64,000 nt of DNA from Paracandidimonas soli (lineage in GTDB: Bacteria > Pseudomonadota > Gammaproteobacteria > Burkholderiales > Burkholderiaceae_B). Made by a program: the position numbers and the translations under genes. Positions 32,594-41,538 of this stretch are shown one piece after another. The stretch is from assembly GCF_004342005.1 (NCBI RefSeq), contig NZ_SMBX01000002.1, positions 62,001 to 126,000 on the forward strand, read 5' to 3'. A model generated the notes under the pieces. It was given only the letters and a program-made list of their open reading frames with translations, was not told the origin of the DNA and did no database searches. Position 1 is the first letter of the stretch; every line of letters begins with the position of its first letter.

Positions 32594-35413
32594 ATGACGC
32601 TGTCGGGCCTGTTCGTCCAGTTCATCAACGGCCTGGCGGAGGCCTCGTCGCTATTTCTCGTCGCGGCGGGCCTGTCGCTGATCTTCGGCGTGACGCGCAT
32701 CGTGAACTTCGCGCACGGTTCGCTGTACATGCTGGGGCTGTACGTGGCCTACAGCCTGGTGGAGCGCTGGGGGGATTCGGCGCTGGGCTTCTGGACGGCG
32801 CTGCTGTGCGCGGCCTTGCTCATCGCCATGCTGGGCCTGTTGATCGAAGTGCTGCTGCTGCGCCGCATCTATCGCGCGCCGGAAATGTTCCAGCTGCTGG
32901 CGACCTTCGCGCTGGTGCTCATATTCAACGATGCCGCGCTGTGGCTGTGGGGGCCGGACGATCTGCTGGGCCCCCTGGCGCCGGGGCTGGATGGCGCGGT
33001 GGAACTGTTCGGCCGCTATGTTCCCGTCTATGACCTGTTGCTGGTCGCCATCGGGCCGCTGGTCCTGCTGGCGCTGTGGCTGCTGTTGACGCGCACGCGC
33101 TGGGGCGCGCTGATCCGCGCCGCCACGCAGGACCGCGAAATGCTGGGCGCCCTCGGCGTGAACCAGGCCTGGCTGTTCACCAGCGTCTTTGCGCTGGGCG
33201 CATTCCTGGCGGCCCTGGGCGGCGCGTTGCAGATACCGCGCCAGCCGGCCGCGCTGGCCCTGGATCTGAGCATCATCGGCGATGTCTTCGTGGTCGTGGT
33301 GGTCGGCGGCATGGGATCCATTCCTGGCGCCTATCTTGCCGCCTTGCTGATTGCCCAGGTCAAGGCGCTGTGCATTGCGCTGGGCGTGGTGTCCATCGGC
33401 GGATTCGAATTCGCCTTTCCCAAGCTGACGCTGGCCGTCGAATTCATCTGCATGGCGCTGGTGCTGGTGTTCCGCCCCTGGGGATTGCTGGGCAAGCCTC
33501 TGGCGCAACTGCGGCACCAGTCCGCCGTGGAAGCCCCCCTGGCGCAGAGTTCGGCTGGCGAGCGCCGGGTCTGGCTGCTATTGCTGGCGGCGCTGGCCTT
33601 GACGCCGCTGTTGTCCTCAAGCCTGCCTTACGCGCCGATTCTGATCCAGGATATCCTCATGACGGTCCTGTTCGCCGCGAGCCTGCATTTCATGATGGGG
33701 CCCGGCGGCATGGTGTCTTTCGGGCACGCGGCCTATTTCGGGCTGGGCGCCTATGCGGCCGCGCTGTTGTTCAAGCTGGCGGGATGGTCCATGCCGGCGG
33801 CCATGCTGGGCGCGCCGGTGCTGGTGCTGCTGGCCGCCATCGTCTTCGGCTGGTTCTGCGTGCGGCTGTCGGGAGTCTACCTGGCCATGCTGACGCTGGC
33901 GTTCGCGCAGATCGTCTGGTCCATCATTTTCCAGTGGGACGGCCTGACGGGGGGCTCCAACGGCATCATCGGCATCTGGCCGGCGCAGTGGCTGTCCGGC
34001 GACCGGTTCTTCTACCTGGTGTTGGCTGTCGTCGTCGCGGGGGCATGGATGTTGCGGCGGATGCAGTTCTCGCCGTTCGGTCATGCCTTGCGGGCCAGCC
34101 GGGACTCAGCCATGCGCGCCGATGCCTGCGGCATCCCGGTGCGCTCGGTGCAGTGGGCGGCGTTCAGCGTGGCGGGCCTGTTCGCCGGTCTTGCGGGAGT
34201 ACTGTTCGTGTTCGCCAAGGGCGGGGCCTCTCCGGAAGTCATTTCAGTGGCCAAGTCGGTCGATGCCCTGGTGATGGTGCTGCTTGGCGGGATCCAGGCA
34301 ATGGCCGGTCCTGTGCTGGGCGCGACGGCCTTCACGCTGCTGCAGGACTGGTTCGTCGGCGCGACGGAATACTGGAGGGCCTTGTTCGGTCTTGTGATCC
34401 TGATGCTCGTGCTGCTGTTTCCTTCGGGGCTGGCGGGGGCGATCCAGCTATTGCGGGACAAGGCCCGCGGAAAGCGGCGCAGTCTTCGGACGGGCAAAAT
34501 ATCCGAAGGAGGCAAGCCCTTGCATGAGCAGGATCCGTGGAAGGAACTGGCCCAGGCCATGGACGGTCTGCCCGGAGCGGCGCGCACGGACGGCGGCACG
34601 GCGGCGATGCCTGCCCCAAGTCCCGCGCACAGCGGCGGATCCGCGTCCTCGGGAGAGCCTTTGCTGAACGTTCGGGGCCTGACGAAGCGCTTTGGTGGAA
34701 ATGTGGCCGTGGACGAGGTCGAGTTTTCCCTTGCGCCAGGCGAGATGCTGGCGCTGATCGGACCGAACGGTGCGGGAAAAAGTACGACATTCAATATGCT
34801 TGGCGGGCAGTTGAAAGCGGACGGAGGCTCGGTGCTGTTCGACGGGACGGAGCTGCTGGGAAGACCGTCGGGCGCGATGGCCTCCATGGGGATCGGACGC
34901 ACATTCCAGATATCGACGCTGTTTGCTTCGATGCGGGTCGTGGAAAATGTGCAGATTGCGCTGATGGCCAGTCAGGGCAGGATCTGGAATGCCTGGAAGG
35001 CCGCGGCGGATATCGGGCGCGAAGCTGCGCTGGAGCTGTTGGATCAGGTCGGCATGCGGGACCAGGCGGACCTGCCCTGCAGCCAGTTGGCCTATGGCGA
35101 CGTCAAGCGCGTGGAACTGGCCGTCAGCCTGGCTGCGCGGCCCAGGCTGCTGCTGATGGACGAGCCGACGGCGGGCATGGCGCCTTCCGAGCGCGCAGGC
35201 CTGATGGCGCTGGTGCGGCGGCTGGCCAGGGAGCGCGATATGGCCGTCCTGTTCACCGAGCACAGCATGGACGTGGTGTTCGGCTACGCGGATCGCATCG
35301 TGGTGCTGTCGCGGGGCAGGCTGATTGCGCAGGGCGACGCACAAGCGATACAGAGCCATGCACAGGTCCAGGCGGTTTACTTCGGGACGGGGAAGACTTT
35401 CGATGCCAGGTGA
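32594..35413 (+). CDS. fused LivH-LivM-LivG: two permease domains and an ATPase in one polypeptide
   Basis: A 939-residue single reading frame joining three normally separate ABC subunits. Residues about 1-300 are a LivH-type permease (LSLIFGVTRIVNFAHGSLYMLG). About 320-630 are a LivM-type permease (GMVSFGHAAYFGLGAYAAALL, AMLTLAFAQIVWSIIFQWDGLTGGSNGI). After a Pro/Gly/Ser-rich linker of about 65 residues, 695-939 are a LivG-type ATPase with Walker A GPNGAGKST (about 722), signature-like LAYGDVKR, Walker B LLLMDEPTAG and switch His in FTEHSMD. All motifs needed for function are present and no stop or frameshift separates them. livF follows within five bases. Start at the ATG 32594; the frame is open further upstream through the hairpin spacer. 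Confidence 0.93.
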   Translation: MTLSGLFVQFINGLAEASSLFLVAAGLSLIFGVTRIVNFAHGSLYMLGLYVAYSLVERWGDSALGFWTALLCAALLIAMLGLLIEVLLLRRIYRAPEMFQLLATFALVLIFNDAALWLWGPDDLLGPLAPGLDGAVELFGRYVPVYDLLLVAIGPLVLLALWLLLTRTRWGALIRAATQDREMLGALGVNQAWLFTSVFALGAFLAALGGALQIPRQPAALALDLSIIGDVFVVVVVGGMGSIPGAYLAALLIAQVKALCIALGVVSIGGFEFAFPKLTLAVEFICMALVLVFRPWGLLGKPLAQLRHQSAVEAPLAQSSAGERRVWLLLLAALALTPLLSSSLPYAPILIQDILMTVLFAASLHFMMGPGGMVSFGHAAYFGLGAYAAALLFKLAGWSMPAAMLGAPVLVLLAAIVFGWFCVRLSGVYLAMLTLAFAQIVWSIIFQWDGLTGGSNGIIGIWPAQWLSGDRFFYLVLAVVVAGAWMLRRMQFSPFGHALRASRDSAMRADACGIPVRSVQWAAFSVAGLFAGLAGVLFVFAKGGASPEVISVAKSVDALVMVLLGGIQAMAGPVLGATAFTLLQDWFVGATEYWRALFGLVILMLVLLFPSGLAGAIQLLRDKARGKRRSLRTGKISEGGKPLHEQDPWKELAQAMDGLPGAARTDGGTAAMPAPSPAHSGGSASSGEPLLNVRGLTKRFGGNVAVDEVEFSLAPGEMLALIGPNGAGKSTTFNMLGGQLKADGGSVLFDGTELLGRPSGAMASMGIGRTFQISTLFASMRVVENVQIALMASQGRIWNAWKAAADIGREAALELLDQVGMRDQADLPCSQLAYGDVKRVELAVSLAARPRLLLMDEPTAGMAPSERAGLMALVRRLARERDMAVLFTEHSMDVVFGYADRIVVLSRGRLIAQGDAQAIQSHAQVQAVYFGTGKTFDAR

Positions 35414-35417
35414 GCAC

Positions 35418-36170
35418 ATGCCTTCATCATCCGGGACTTCCGCGCAGCAAGTCTTGCTGCGCGTCGCGGGGCTGTGCGCCTGGTACGGCGAGGCCCAGAT
35501 CCTGCACGATGTGTCGCTGGAGGTGCGGCGCGGCGAAGTCGTCGCGCTGATGGGCCGCAACGGTGCAGGCAAGTCCACGACCATGCGCAGCCTGGTGGGA
35601 CTGGTGGCGCGCCGCAGCGGCGTCCTGGACTTCATGGGGCATGATCTGCTGCGCCTGCAGCCGTATCAGGCCGCGCGTTGCGGACTGGGCTATGTGCCCG
35701 AGGACAGGCGCGTGTTTTCCGAGCTGACGGTGCTGGAGAATCTGGACCTGGGTCGGCAGCCGGTCCGCGTCTGGCCGGATGGAAGCGAAGTTCCGCAATG
35801 GACTGTCGAGCGCCTGCTGGATCTGTTCCCTTTGCTGCTTCCGTTGCTGAAGCGCCCGGCGGGCCTGCTGAGCGGGGGAGAGCAGCAGATGCTGTCGGTA
35901 GCCCGCACGCTCATGGGAAATCCGTATCTCGTGCTGCTGGACGAGCCCTCCGAAGGTGTCGCGCCCGTGGTGGTCGAGCAGATGGTGGAAATGATCCAGG
36001 CCCTGAAGGCGCACGGCGTCAGCGTGCTGCTGTCCGAGCAGAACCTGCATTTCTCCGCGCTGGTATGCGAGCGCGCCTATGTGCTGGAGAAAGGCTGCGT
36101 GCGCTATGACGGCAGCCTTTCGGCACTGCGGCAGGATGAGGAAAAGCTGCGCAGCCTGCTTTCCATTTGA
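35418..36170 (+). CDS. branched-chain amino-acid type ABC transporter ATPase (LivF type)
   Basis: A 250-residue ABC ATPase of the LivF class. Walker A is GRNGAGKST, the signature LLSGGEQQMLSVAR, Walker B LVLLDEPSEG with SEGVAP typical of LivF, and the switch region LLSEQNLHFS replaces the usual His. It pairs with the LivG domain of the upstream fusion to form the ATPase dimer. The ATG at 35418 has AGGTGAG just upstream; an ATG at 35403 overlapping the upstream gene is the alternative. Confidence 0.94.
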   Translation: MPSSSGTSAQQVLLRVAGLCAWYGEAQILHDVSLEVRRGEVVALMGRNGAGKSTTMRSLVGLVARRSGVLDFMGHDLLRLQPYQAARCGLGYVPEDRRVFSELTVLENLDLGRQPVRVWPDGSEVPQWTVERLLDLFPLLLPLLKRPAGLLSGGEQQMLSVARTLMGNPYLVLLDEPSEGVAPVVVEQMVEMIQALKAHGVSVLLSEQNLHFSALVCERAYVLEKGCVRYDGSLSALRQDEEKLRSLLSI

Positions 36171-36172
36171 GA

Positions 36173-36199
36173 ATGCCGGCGCACGCAATGCGCCGGCAT
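36173..36199 (+). terminator. strong hairpin after the liv operon
   Basis: ATGCCGGCGCA pairs perfectly with TGCGCCGGCAT around a five-base loop, directly after the livF stop. There is no T-run, so it may act as an mRNA 3' end stabiliser or a weak terminator between the convergent liv and pldA genes. Confidence 0.5.
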
Positions 36200-36225
36200 C
36201 CCGGGCCTGGCCGTCCTGTTGCGGA

Positions 36226-37539
36226 TCAGGGTACCAGCGACAGGCCGATACGGACTTGCGGGGACGTCTTCTCGCGATAGTCCAGCATCGTCATGCCGTA
36301 TCCCTGGAAGTACTGGACATGGAAATAGCCGCCCATGTTCAGGAACGTGCGGCGCAGCGGCCAGGCAAGGTCGATCTGCGTTGCTGTGCGTCCGTGCTTG
36401 CCCTGCTGGTACATGCCGGAAAGCACCAGCCCATTGTCCTGCGCCCAGCGCAGTTTCCAGTCCACATTGCCTGCGTAGTCGCGATAGTGCGGCGTGGTTT
36501 CGTCGGCCTTGAAGTAGGCCTTGATGCGGGGCGCGAAGGTCAGCGTGCTGCCGCCGGCAAAGCGGTGGCTGAATTCAGGCTGGATGAAGACATCGTTGAT
36601 CGAGCGCGAATCGGGGCCTTCCTTGCCGTTGGACTTGTGTTCCACGCCGGAGGTCAGGCCCATGAACCAGCGCCTGTCATCCGACTGGAGAATGGCGTCC
36701 TTTTGCCAGAACAGGCTGGGGTTGTACGTCGTATCGATGAATGGGTTGGAGTCGGACGACAGGTCCCAGATCGAGGTCTGGGTATAGCCCACGTACCAGT
36801 GGTTCATGAAGCCGGCCTTGTCGGGGCTGGGCGGCGTGAACGGGCGGAACTTGAAGCTCAGCTGGAAGCGGGCGTTCAGGCCGCCCTTGTTGCCCAGCAG
36901 GAAATACATGGGATCGTGCGGCGACAGCGCATTGCGGAAGCTCTCGAAAGGGGAGTGCGAGGCGGGCCTCGCGGCCACCTCGGCCGGCGCGGGGCCGGAC
37001 TCCGTTGAAGCGCCGGCTGCGGCCACCGTGGCCGGATCCGCCGGCGCCAGCTCCCGCGATCCAGGCAAGGACGCCAGCACCGGGCCGTTGGCCGGAGTTC
37101 CAGCGATGGAGCTGCCTTCCAATGAGCTGGTGTCCAGTGCGAGCAGCGTGGGCGTGCCCTCGACGTTGACTGCCTGGAGGCCTGTCAGCGATGGCGGGAC
37201 GACGGCGCTCCAGGTGAAGGTGACGAAGTTGTTGACCGGCACGCTGACGCTGCCATAGCCGGCGGAAAGCGCCGCCAGGCTGCGCAGCGCGCTGCCGTCG
37301 TTGCCGCGCCACTGCAGCACCAGGTTCTCCGGCGGCGTCCAGTCCAGTGCGCTGTCCGTATCGTTGAACAGGACGGCGCGGATGGTGACGGTTTCTCCGG
37401 GCACGGCATGCGCCTGCTCCAGCGTGTACTGGATGCCGGCGTGCGCGCGCGATGCGCCGAATGCGGCAATGAGGGCAAGCGAAGCCAGGAGGACGATGCG
37501 GGGAAGGCGGGAACGAAGCACGGAACTTGCGGAACTCAT
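36226..37539 (-). CDS. pldA: outer-membrane phospholipase A with N-terminal extra domain
   Basis: A 437-residue outer-membrane phospholipase A (OMPLA), which hydrolyses phospholipids in the outer leaflet when membrane asymmetry is lost. The catalytic set is visible as EHKSNGKEG: His301 and Ser303, with Asn315 exactly 14 residues after the His as in E. coli (142/144/156). The C-terminal half is a beta-barrel. The protein has a signal peptide ending ASRAHA and about 170 extra residues before the barrel, including a beta-rich segment and a Pro/Ala-rich linker. E. coli PldA is about 290 residues. Confidence 0.9.
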   Translation of the reverse strand: MSSASSVLRSRLPRIVLLASLALIAAFGASRAHAGIQYTLEQAHAVPGETVTIRAVLFNDTDSALDWTPPENLVLQWRGNDGSALRSLAALSAGYGSVSVPVNNFVTFTWSAVVPPSLTGLQAVNVEGTPTLLALDTSSLEGSSIAGTPANGPVLASLPGSRELAPADPATVAAAGASTESGPAPAEVAARPASHSPFESFRNALSPHDPMYFLLGNKGGLNARFQLSFKFRPFTPPSPDKAGFMNHWYVGYTQTSIWDLSSDSNPFIDTTYNPSLFWQKDAILQSDDRRWFMGLTSGVEHKSNGKEGPDSRSINDVFIQPEFSHRFAGGSTLTFAPRIKAYFKADETTPHYRDYAGNVDWKLRWAQDNGLVLSGMYQQGKHGRTATQIDLAWPLRRTFLNMGGYFHVQYFQGYGMTMLDYREKTSPQVRIGLSLVP

Positions 37540-37728
37540 TTTGACGGATGTATTGTGTTGGCGGTAATCGTGGGGCGAAGGGCATATCGGCCCGCAGCCT
37601 TTCGGACAGGCGGGTTAATTTACACCGGAATGTGCGGGTGCACGCTACGCGATGTAACTCCCGAGTTTTCGCAGTCTGCCGGGATATGCCGTTTTGGCTG
37701 TTGCGCCCCGGAAATCAAAGGATATTCC

Positions 37729-38202
37729 ATGTCAGCATTGGCCGAGATTTGGCAGACAGTGGCAAGCGAGTTTTCCGATATCGCGGACATCAAAGAGGCC
37801 ACGATAATCGTGCTTCGCCTGGGGCTCGCCGTCGCTTTGGGAGCCGCCATCGGCTACGAGCGCGAGAGGCGGGGAAAAGACGCGGGCTTGCGCACGCATA
37901 TGCTTGTTTCCCTGGGGGCTGCGATATTCGTTCTGGTGCCGGTTGCCAGCGGCATGCAGGTGGCTGACATGAGCAGGGTGATGCAGGGCGTGATTGCCGG
38001 GGTTGGCTTTCTCGGGGCAGGCGCCATCCTGAAGCAGGAAAAAGACCAGGCGGTAAGAGGATTGACGACGGCCGCAAGCATCTGGGTCGCCGCGGCCATC
38101 GGCATGGCGGCAGGCTATGGACGAGAAGCCACCGCCGTGGCCAGCACGCTCGTTGCCTTGTTTGTCCTGGCGGTTGTAAGCCGCGTGGAGCGAAAAGGCT
38201 GA
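37729..38202 (+). CDS. MgtC/SapB-family membrane protein
   Basis: A 157-residue MgtC-like inner-membrane protein with four hydrophobic segments. The stretches VLRLGLAVALGAAIGYERERRGKDAGLRTHMLVSLGAAIFVL and GVIAGVGFLGAGAILKQ are the family signature. It contains only the membrane domain, without the C-terminal soluble extension of Salmonella MgtC, so it is closer to YhiD/SapB. AAAGGAT precedes the ATG at 37729. The role may lie in magnesium or acid adaptation, by family only. Confidence 0.9.
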   Translation: MSALAEIWQTVASEFSDIADIKEATIIVLRLGLAVALGAAIGYERERRGKDAGLRTHMLVSLGAAIFVLVPVASGMQVADMSRVMQGVIAGVGFLGAGAILKQEKDQAVRGLTTAASIWVAAAIGMAAGYGREATAVASTLVALFVLAVVSRVERKG

Positions 38203-38216
38203 TGCGATCTGGAAAA

Positions 38217-38293
38217 TGGCCTGCCCTACAGGAATCGAACCTGTGACCCCAAGTTTAGAAGACTTGTGCTCTATCCAACTGAGCTAAGGGCAG
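38217..38293 (-). tRNA. tRNA-Arg (anticodon TCT)
   Basis: Read on the minus strand: acceptor stem CTGCCCT/AGGGCAG, D-arm TAGCTCAGTTGGATAGAGCA, anticodon stem CAAGT/ACTTG with loop CTTCTAA (anticodon TCT), T-arm ACAGGTTCGATTCCTGT, discriminator G and encoded CCA. Confidence 0.97.
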
Positions 38294-38368
38294 ACTTCTT
38301 GCTTCAGGCAATCAAGCATTTTACCCTGACTGCGGGAATGGTGTGAAAAGCGTGAACCCTTTGCGGTA

Positions 38369-39070
38369 TCAGTCTCTTGGCCGAGTTTCAGAAATTCCGA
38401 AAAGCCGTTCCAGCCCGCCCCGCAGGTGCGCCATCATGGCATCGTGCGCAGCCTGGGGATCCCGGCTGCGGATGGCGTTGTCGATGGCATGGTGTTCGCG
38501 CCGCGTATCGGCGGCGCGCTTGATGCCGGGCTGCGGAGACAGGTCCCGGATGAGGCGGATGGCGATACGGGTCTGCTCGGCCAGCGCGGCCATGGTCATG
38601 GAGAAGAAACGGTTGCCGCTGGCCACGGCAATGGCCCCGTGGAAGGCGATGTCCTCTTCGATGCCTGGTTCGCCCCGCGACATGGCCGCATCCAGTTGGC
38701 GGCGTTTGGCGGTGATGTTCTCTATCATCTCGGGCGTGCCGTGGCGCGCCGCGCAGGCGGCGCTTTCTCCTTCGATCAGGCGGCGGAACTCCAGGAAGTT
38801 GCGCACGTCGGGAATGCTCTGCAGCGGATCGAATGACGTGTGTTGCAAAACGGGAGGCTTGCCGACGAAATTGCCCGAGCCGCGGCGGGCGTGGACCCAG
38901 CCTTCGGAGCGCAGTCTTGCCAGCGCCTGGCGTACTACGGGGCGCGAGATGCCCAGCGTTTCCGCCATCCGGTTTTCCGCGGGAAGGCGGTCGTCCGGCT
39001 GCAGGCCTTCGTGCTGGATGAAATCCAGGATCTGGCGATACGCCATATCGCTGAGGGGGGAAATGGTCAT
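38369..39070 (-). CDS. GntR-family regulator, FadR/FCD type
   Basis: A 233-residue GntR regulator. The N-terminal winged helix contains YRQILDFIQHEGLQPDDRLPAENRMAETLGISRPVVRQALARLRSEG. The C-terminal all-helical FCD domain includes FRRLIEGESAACAARHG and ends with the metal-binding histidines in IRSRDPQAAHDAMMAHLRGG. It is divergent from the enolase-superfamily/Bug gene pair and most likely represses it. A palindrome in the intergenic region is a candidate operator. Confidence 0.92.
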   Translation of the reverse strand: MTISPLSDMAYRQILDFIQHEGLQPDDRLPAENRMAETLGISRPVVRQALARLRSEGWVHARRGSGNFVGKPPVLQHTSFDPLQSIPDVRNFLEFRRLIEGESAACAARHGTPEMIENITAKRRQLDAAMSRGEPGIEEDIAFHGAIAVASGNRFFSMTMAALAEQTRIAIRLIRDLSPQPGIKRAADTRREHHAIDNAIRSRDPQAAHDAMMAHLRGGLERLFGISETRPRD

Positions 39071-39140
39071 TGTGGGAGCCCCGGAATAATATGGTCAACG
39101 GACACGCACGATCGGCAGGTACATCGATCATTATTAGTAA

Positions 39141-39164
39141 TACAACTTTCCATTGTAATTGACA
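39141..39164 (+). promoter_or_regulatory. candidate GntR operator and -35 element
   Basis: TACAA-N7-TTGTA (39141-39157) is a perfect palindrome directly followed by a consensus -35 TTGACA (39159-39164) on the plus strand. It stands about 100 bases before the enolase-superfamily gene. The position would let the FadR-type regulator block RNA polymerase. Confidence 0.5.
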
Positions 39165-39259
39165 ACTTTTCTGGCTTGAACGACGATGCGATGCGTGAAC
39201 GGAAACAGGATGGACCCTGCGCCGTTCAATCCGAGCCACTCTTTGAAGTCTGAAGATCC

Positions 39260-40459
39260 ATGTCGAAAATTACAGCTATCCGCAGCATCCGCATCAAGGA
39301 ACGTCCCAATCTGATCTGGGTGGAAGTCGAAACCGAAGACGGCCTGAAAGGGCTGGGAGAATCCTTTCGCGGCGCACAGGCCGTGGAGGCCGTGCTGCAC
39401 GAGCAGGTGGCGCCCTGGCTGCTGGGGCGCGATGCCAGGCAGATCGAGGCGGTTTCCACGCACCTGATGCATCCTTACGTGGGATTCCACAGCGCCAGCG
39501 CGGAAGTGCGGGCGGCCAGCGCCATCGATATCGCGCTGTGGGACCTGGCAGGCAAGCGCCAGAACCTGCCCGTCTACATGGCGATGGGCGGAGGCGTGCG
39601 CGACAGCATTCGCGCCTACAACACTTGCGCGGGCTACGCCTACAACACCGGCGGCGTCGCGCGTCGCAGCACGGACGGAACGGAGAAGCCGATAGGGCCG
39701 TACGACGACCAGGTGGCGTTCATGCGGGATGCCGGCGAACTGGCGCAGAGCCTGCTGGACGAAGGCTATACCGCCATGAAGATCTGGCCGTTCGACGCCT
39801 ATGCGGCATCCAGCGGCGGGCATCTCATCACTCTGCCGGACCTGAAGCGTGGACTGGAGCCGTTCCGCAAGATACGCGCCGCGGTCGGCGACAAGATCGA
39901 GGTGATGTGCGAGTTGCACAGCCTGTGGACGCACAATGCCGCCGTGCGCATCTGCCAGGGGCTGGAGGAGTACGGCGTGTTCTGGGCCGAGGACCCCATC
40001 AACAAAATGAGCGACGGGCAGGCGCTGGCGGATTTGCGGCGCCAGACGCGCACGCCCATCTGCGGCAGCGAGACCTTGGCCGGAACGGTGCCGTTCCGCG
40101 ATCTCCTGGCCGCCGATGCGCTGGATATCGTAATGCTGGACCTGGCATGGTGCGGCGGCCTGACGGAAGGCCGCAAAATCGCCGCTCTGGCGCAGGCGTA
40201 CTCCCGTCCGCTGGCGCCGCACGACTGCACCGGGCCGGTCACGCTGGTGGCGGGGCTGCACCTGGCCCTGCATGCGCCGACCGCAATCTTCCAGGAGGTC
40301 GTCAGGGCTACGCTGAGCACGTGGTACCGCGATCTGGTGACGGTCCTGCCCGAGGTGCGTTCGGGCATCGTGATGGCGCCGCAAGGCCCTGGGCTTGGAA
40401 CGGAGCTGCACCCGCAGGTGGCGCAGCGCGAGGACGCGGTCGTCCGCGTCAGCCGATAA
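39260..40459 (+). CDS. mandelate racemase/muconate lactonising enzyme family protein (sugar-acid dehydratase-like)
   Basis: A 399-residue enolase-superfamily enzyme, which abstracts an alpha proton from a carboxylate using Mg2+. Metal-ligand regions are visible as EVMCELHSLWT, FWAEDPINK and CGSETLAG; a catalytic Lys lies in YTAMKIWPFD and a His in LAPHDCTGPVT. The pattern resembles sugar-acid dehydratases (galactonate/mannonate-like) rather than true mandelate racemase. It is followed by a Bug receptor and controlled presumably by the divergent FadR-type protein. The substrate is not assignable. Confidence 0.88.
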   Translation: MSKITAIRSIRIKERPNLIWVEVETEDGLKGLGESFRGAQAVEAVLHEQVAPWLLGRDARQIEAVSTHLMHPYVGFHSASAEVRAASAIDIALWDLAGKRQNLPVYMAMGGGVRDSIRAYNTCAGYAYNTGGVARRSTDGTEKPIGPYDDQVAFMRDAGELAQSLLDEGYTAMKIWPFDAYAASSGGHLITLPDLKRGLEPFRKIRAAVGDKIEVMCELHSLWTHNAAVRICQGLEEYGVFWAEDPINKMSDGQALADLRRQTRTPICGSETLAGTVPFRDLLAADALDIVMLDLAWCGGLTEGRKIAALAQAYSRPLAPHDCTGPVTLVAGLHLALHAPTAIFQEVVRATLSTWYRDLVTVLPEVRSGIVMAPQGPGLGTELHPQVAQREDAVVRVSR

Positions 40460-40521
40460 GAGTGATCTGAAGGTAATCTGTGGCCGATATGTCGTCGCGC
40501 CACGAAAAAACGGAGGCAATA

Positions 40522-41493
40522 ATGAAGAACATGATCGTTGCGGGTGTAGTGCTGGGATGCATGACGGCGGCAGCGCCGGCGCTGGCGAAAGAGTGGCCGG
40601 AGGAAAAGCCGGTCCAGGTGGTGGTCCCGTTTCCTCCCGGGGGATCCACGGACACCATAGGCCGCCTCGTGGCGGAGCAGCTGCAGAAGCGGCTGAACCA
40701 GAGCTTCGTGGTCAACAATCGCGCGGGCGCGACAGGCACCATCGGCGCGACCTATGTGCAGCGCTCGGCCCCCGACGGCTATACGCTCATGCTGTCGTCG
40801 CTGGGAACCTACGTCATTGCGCCGCACCTGTACAAGTCGGTGACCTATGACGCGCTGACCGATTTCGATTACATCAGCATTCCGGTGCAGGCGCCCAACG
40901 TGCTGGTGGCGGCGCCGGCCAAGACGGCAAGCACCGTGGCGGACGTGGTGGCGGAACTGAAGGCCAATCCGGGCAAGATCAGCTTCGCCAACTCGGGCTA
41001 CGGCGCGTCGGATCACCTGTCCGCGGAAGTGTTCCTGCAGCAGACCGGCACCGAAGGCATGCACGTGGCCTACAAGGGAGGGGCGCCGGCCATCAATGAC
41101 CTGATGGGATCGCAGGTGGATTATTCCTTCCAGAATGTGAACGCGGTGCTGCCCCATATTCTCTCGGGCAAGCTGAAGGCGATCGCGGTGACGGGCGCCG
41201 AGCGCTCCAGCGTGCTTCCCGATACTCCCACGCTGGCGGAAGAGGGTGTGGCCAATTCCGTCATCTATTCCTGGCAGGGGCTATCGGCTCCCAAGGGGCT
41301 GCCGGCCGATATCAAGAAGAAGATCGCCGATGCCGTGATCGAGGGGTTCAAGGATCCGGAGGTCTCCGGAAAGCTGGAGAAGCTGGGCTTTGTGGTCGAG
41401 CCGAGCACGCCCGAGCAAATGACCGAGTTCCAGAAAGCGGAATTCCATCGCTGGAAGGACCTGATCGAATCGCGCGGCATCACCATCGAGTAA
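40522..41493 (+). CDS. Bug-family (TctC-like) periplasmic receptor
   Basis: A 323-residue receptor with signal peptide MKNMIVAGVVLGCMTAAAPALA and the mature start EWPEEKPVQVVVPFPPGGSTDTIGRLV. NRAGATGTIGATYVQRSAPDGYT and NPGKISFANSGYGASDHL follow the family pattern. GGAGG precedes the ATG at 40522. It lies about 60 bases after the enolase-superfamily gene and probably delivers that enzyme's substrate to a permease encoded elsewhere. Confidence 0.94.
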   Translation: MKNMIVAGVVLGCMTAAAPALAKEWPEEKPVQVVVPFPPGGSTDTIGRLVAEQLQKRLNQSFVVNNRAGATGTIGATYVQRSAPDGYTLMLSSLGTYVIAPHLYKSVTYDALTDFDYISIPVQAPNVLVAAPAKTASTVADVVAELKANPGKISFANSGYGASDHLSAEVFLQQTGTEGMHVAYKGGAPAINDLMGSQVDYSFQNVNAVLPHILSGKLKAIAVTGAERSSVLPDTPTLAEEGVANSVIYSWQGLSAPKGLPADIKKKIADAVIEGFKDPEVSGKLEKLGFVVEPSTPEQMTEFQKAEFHRWKDLIESRGITIE

Positions 41494-41538
41494 AGGCTTA
41501 GTCCCGCCCGCCGGGCAGTGAAAGGGCGGAGCGCTCGT

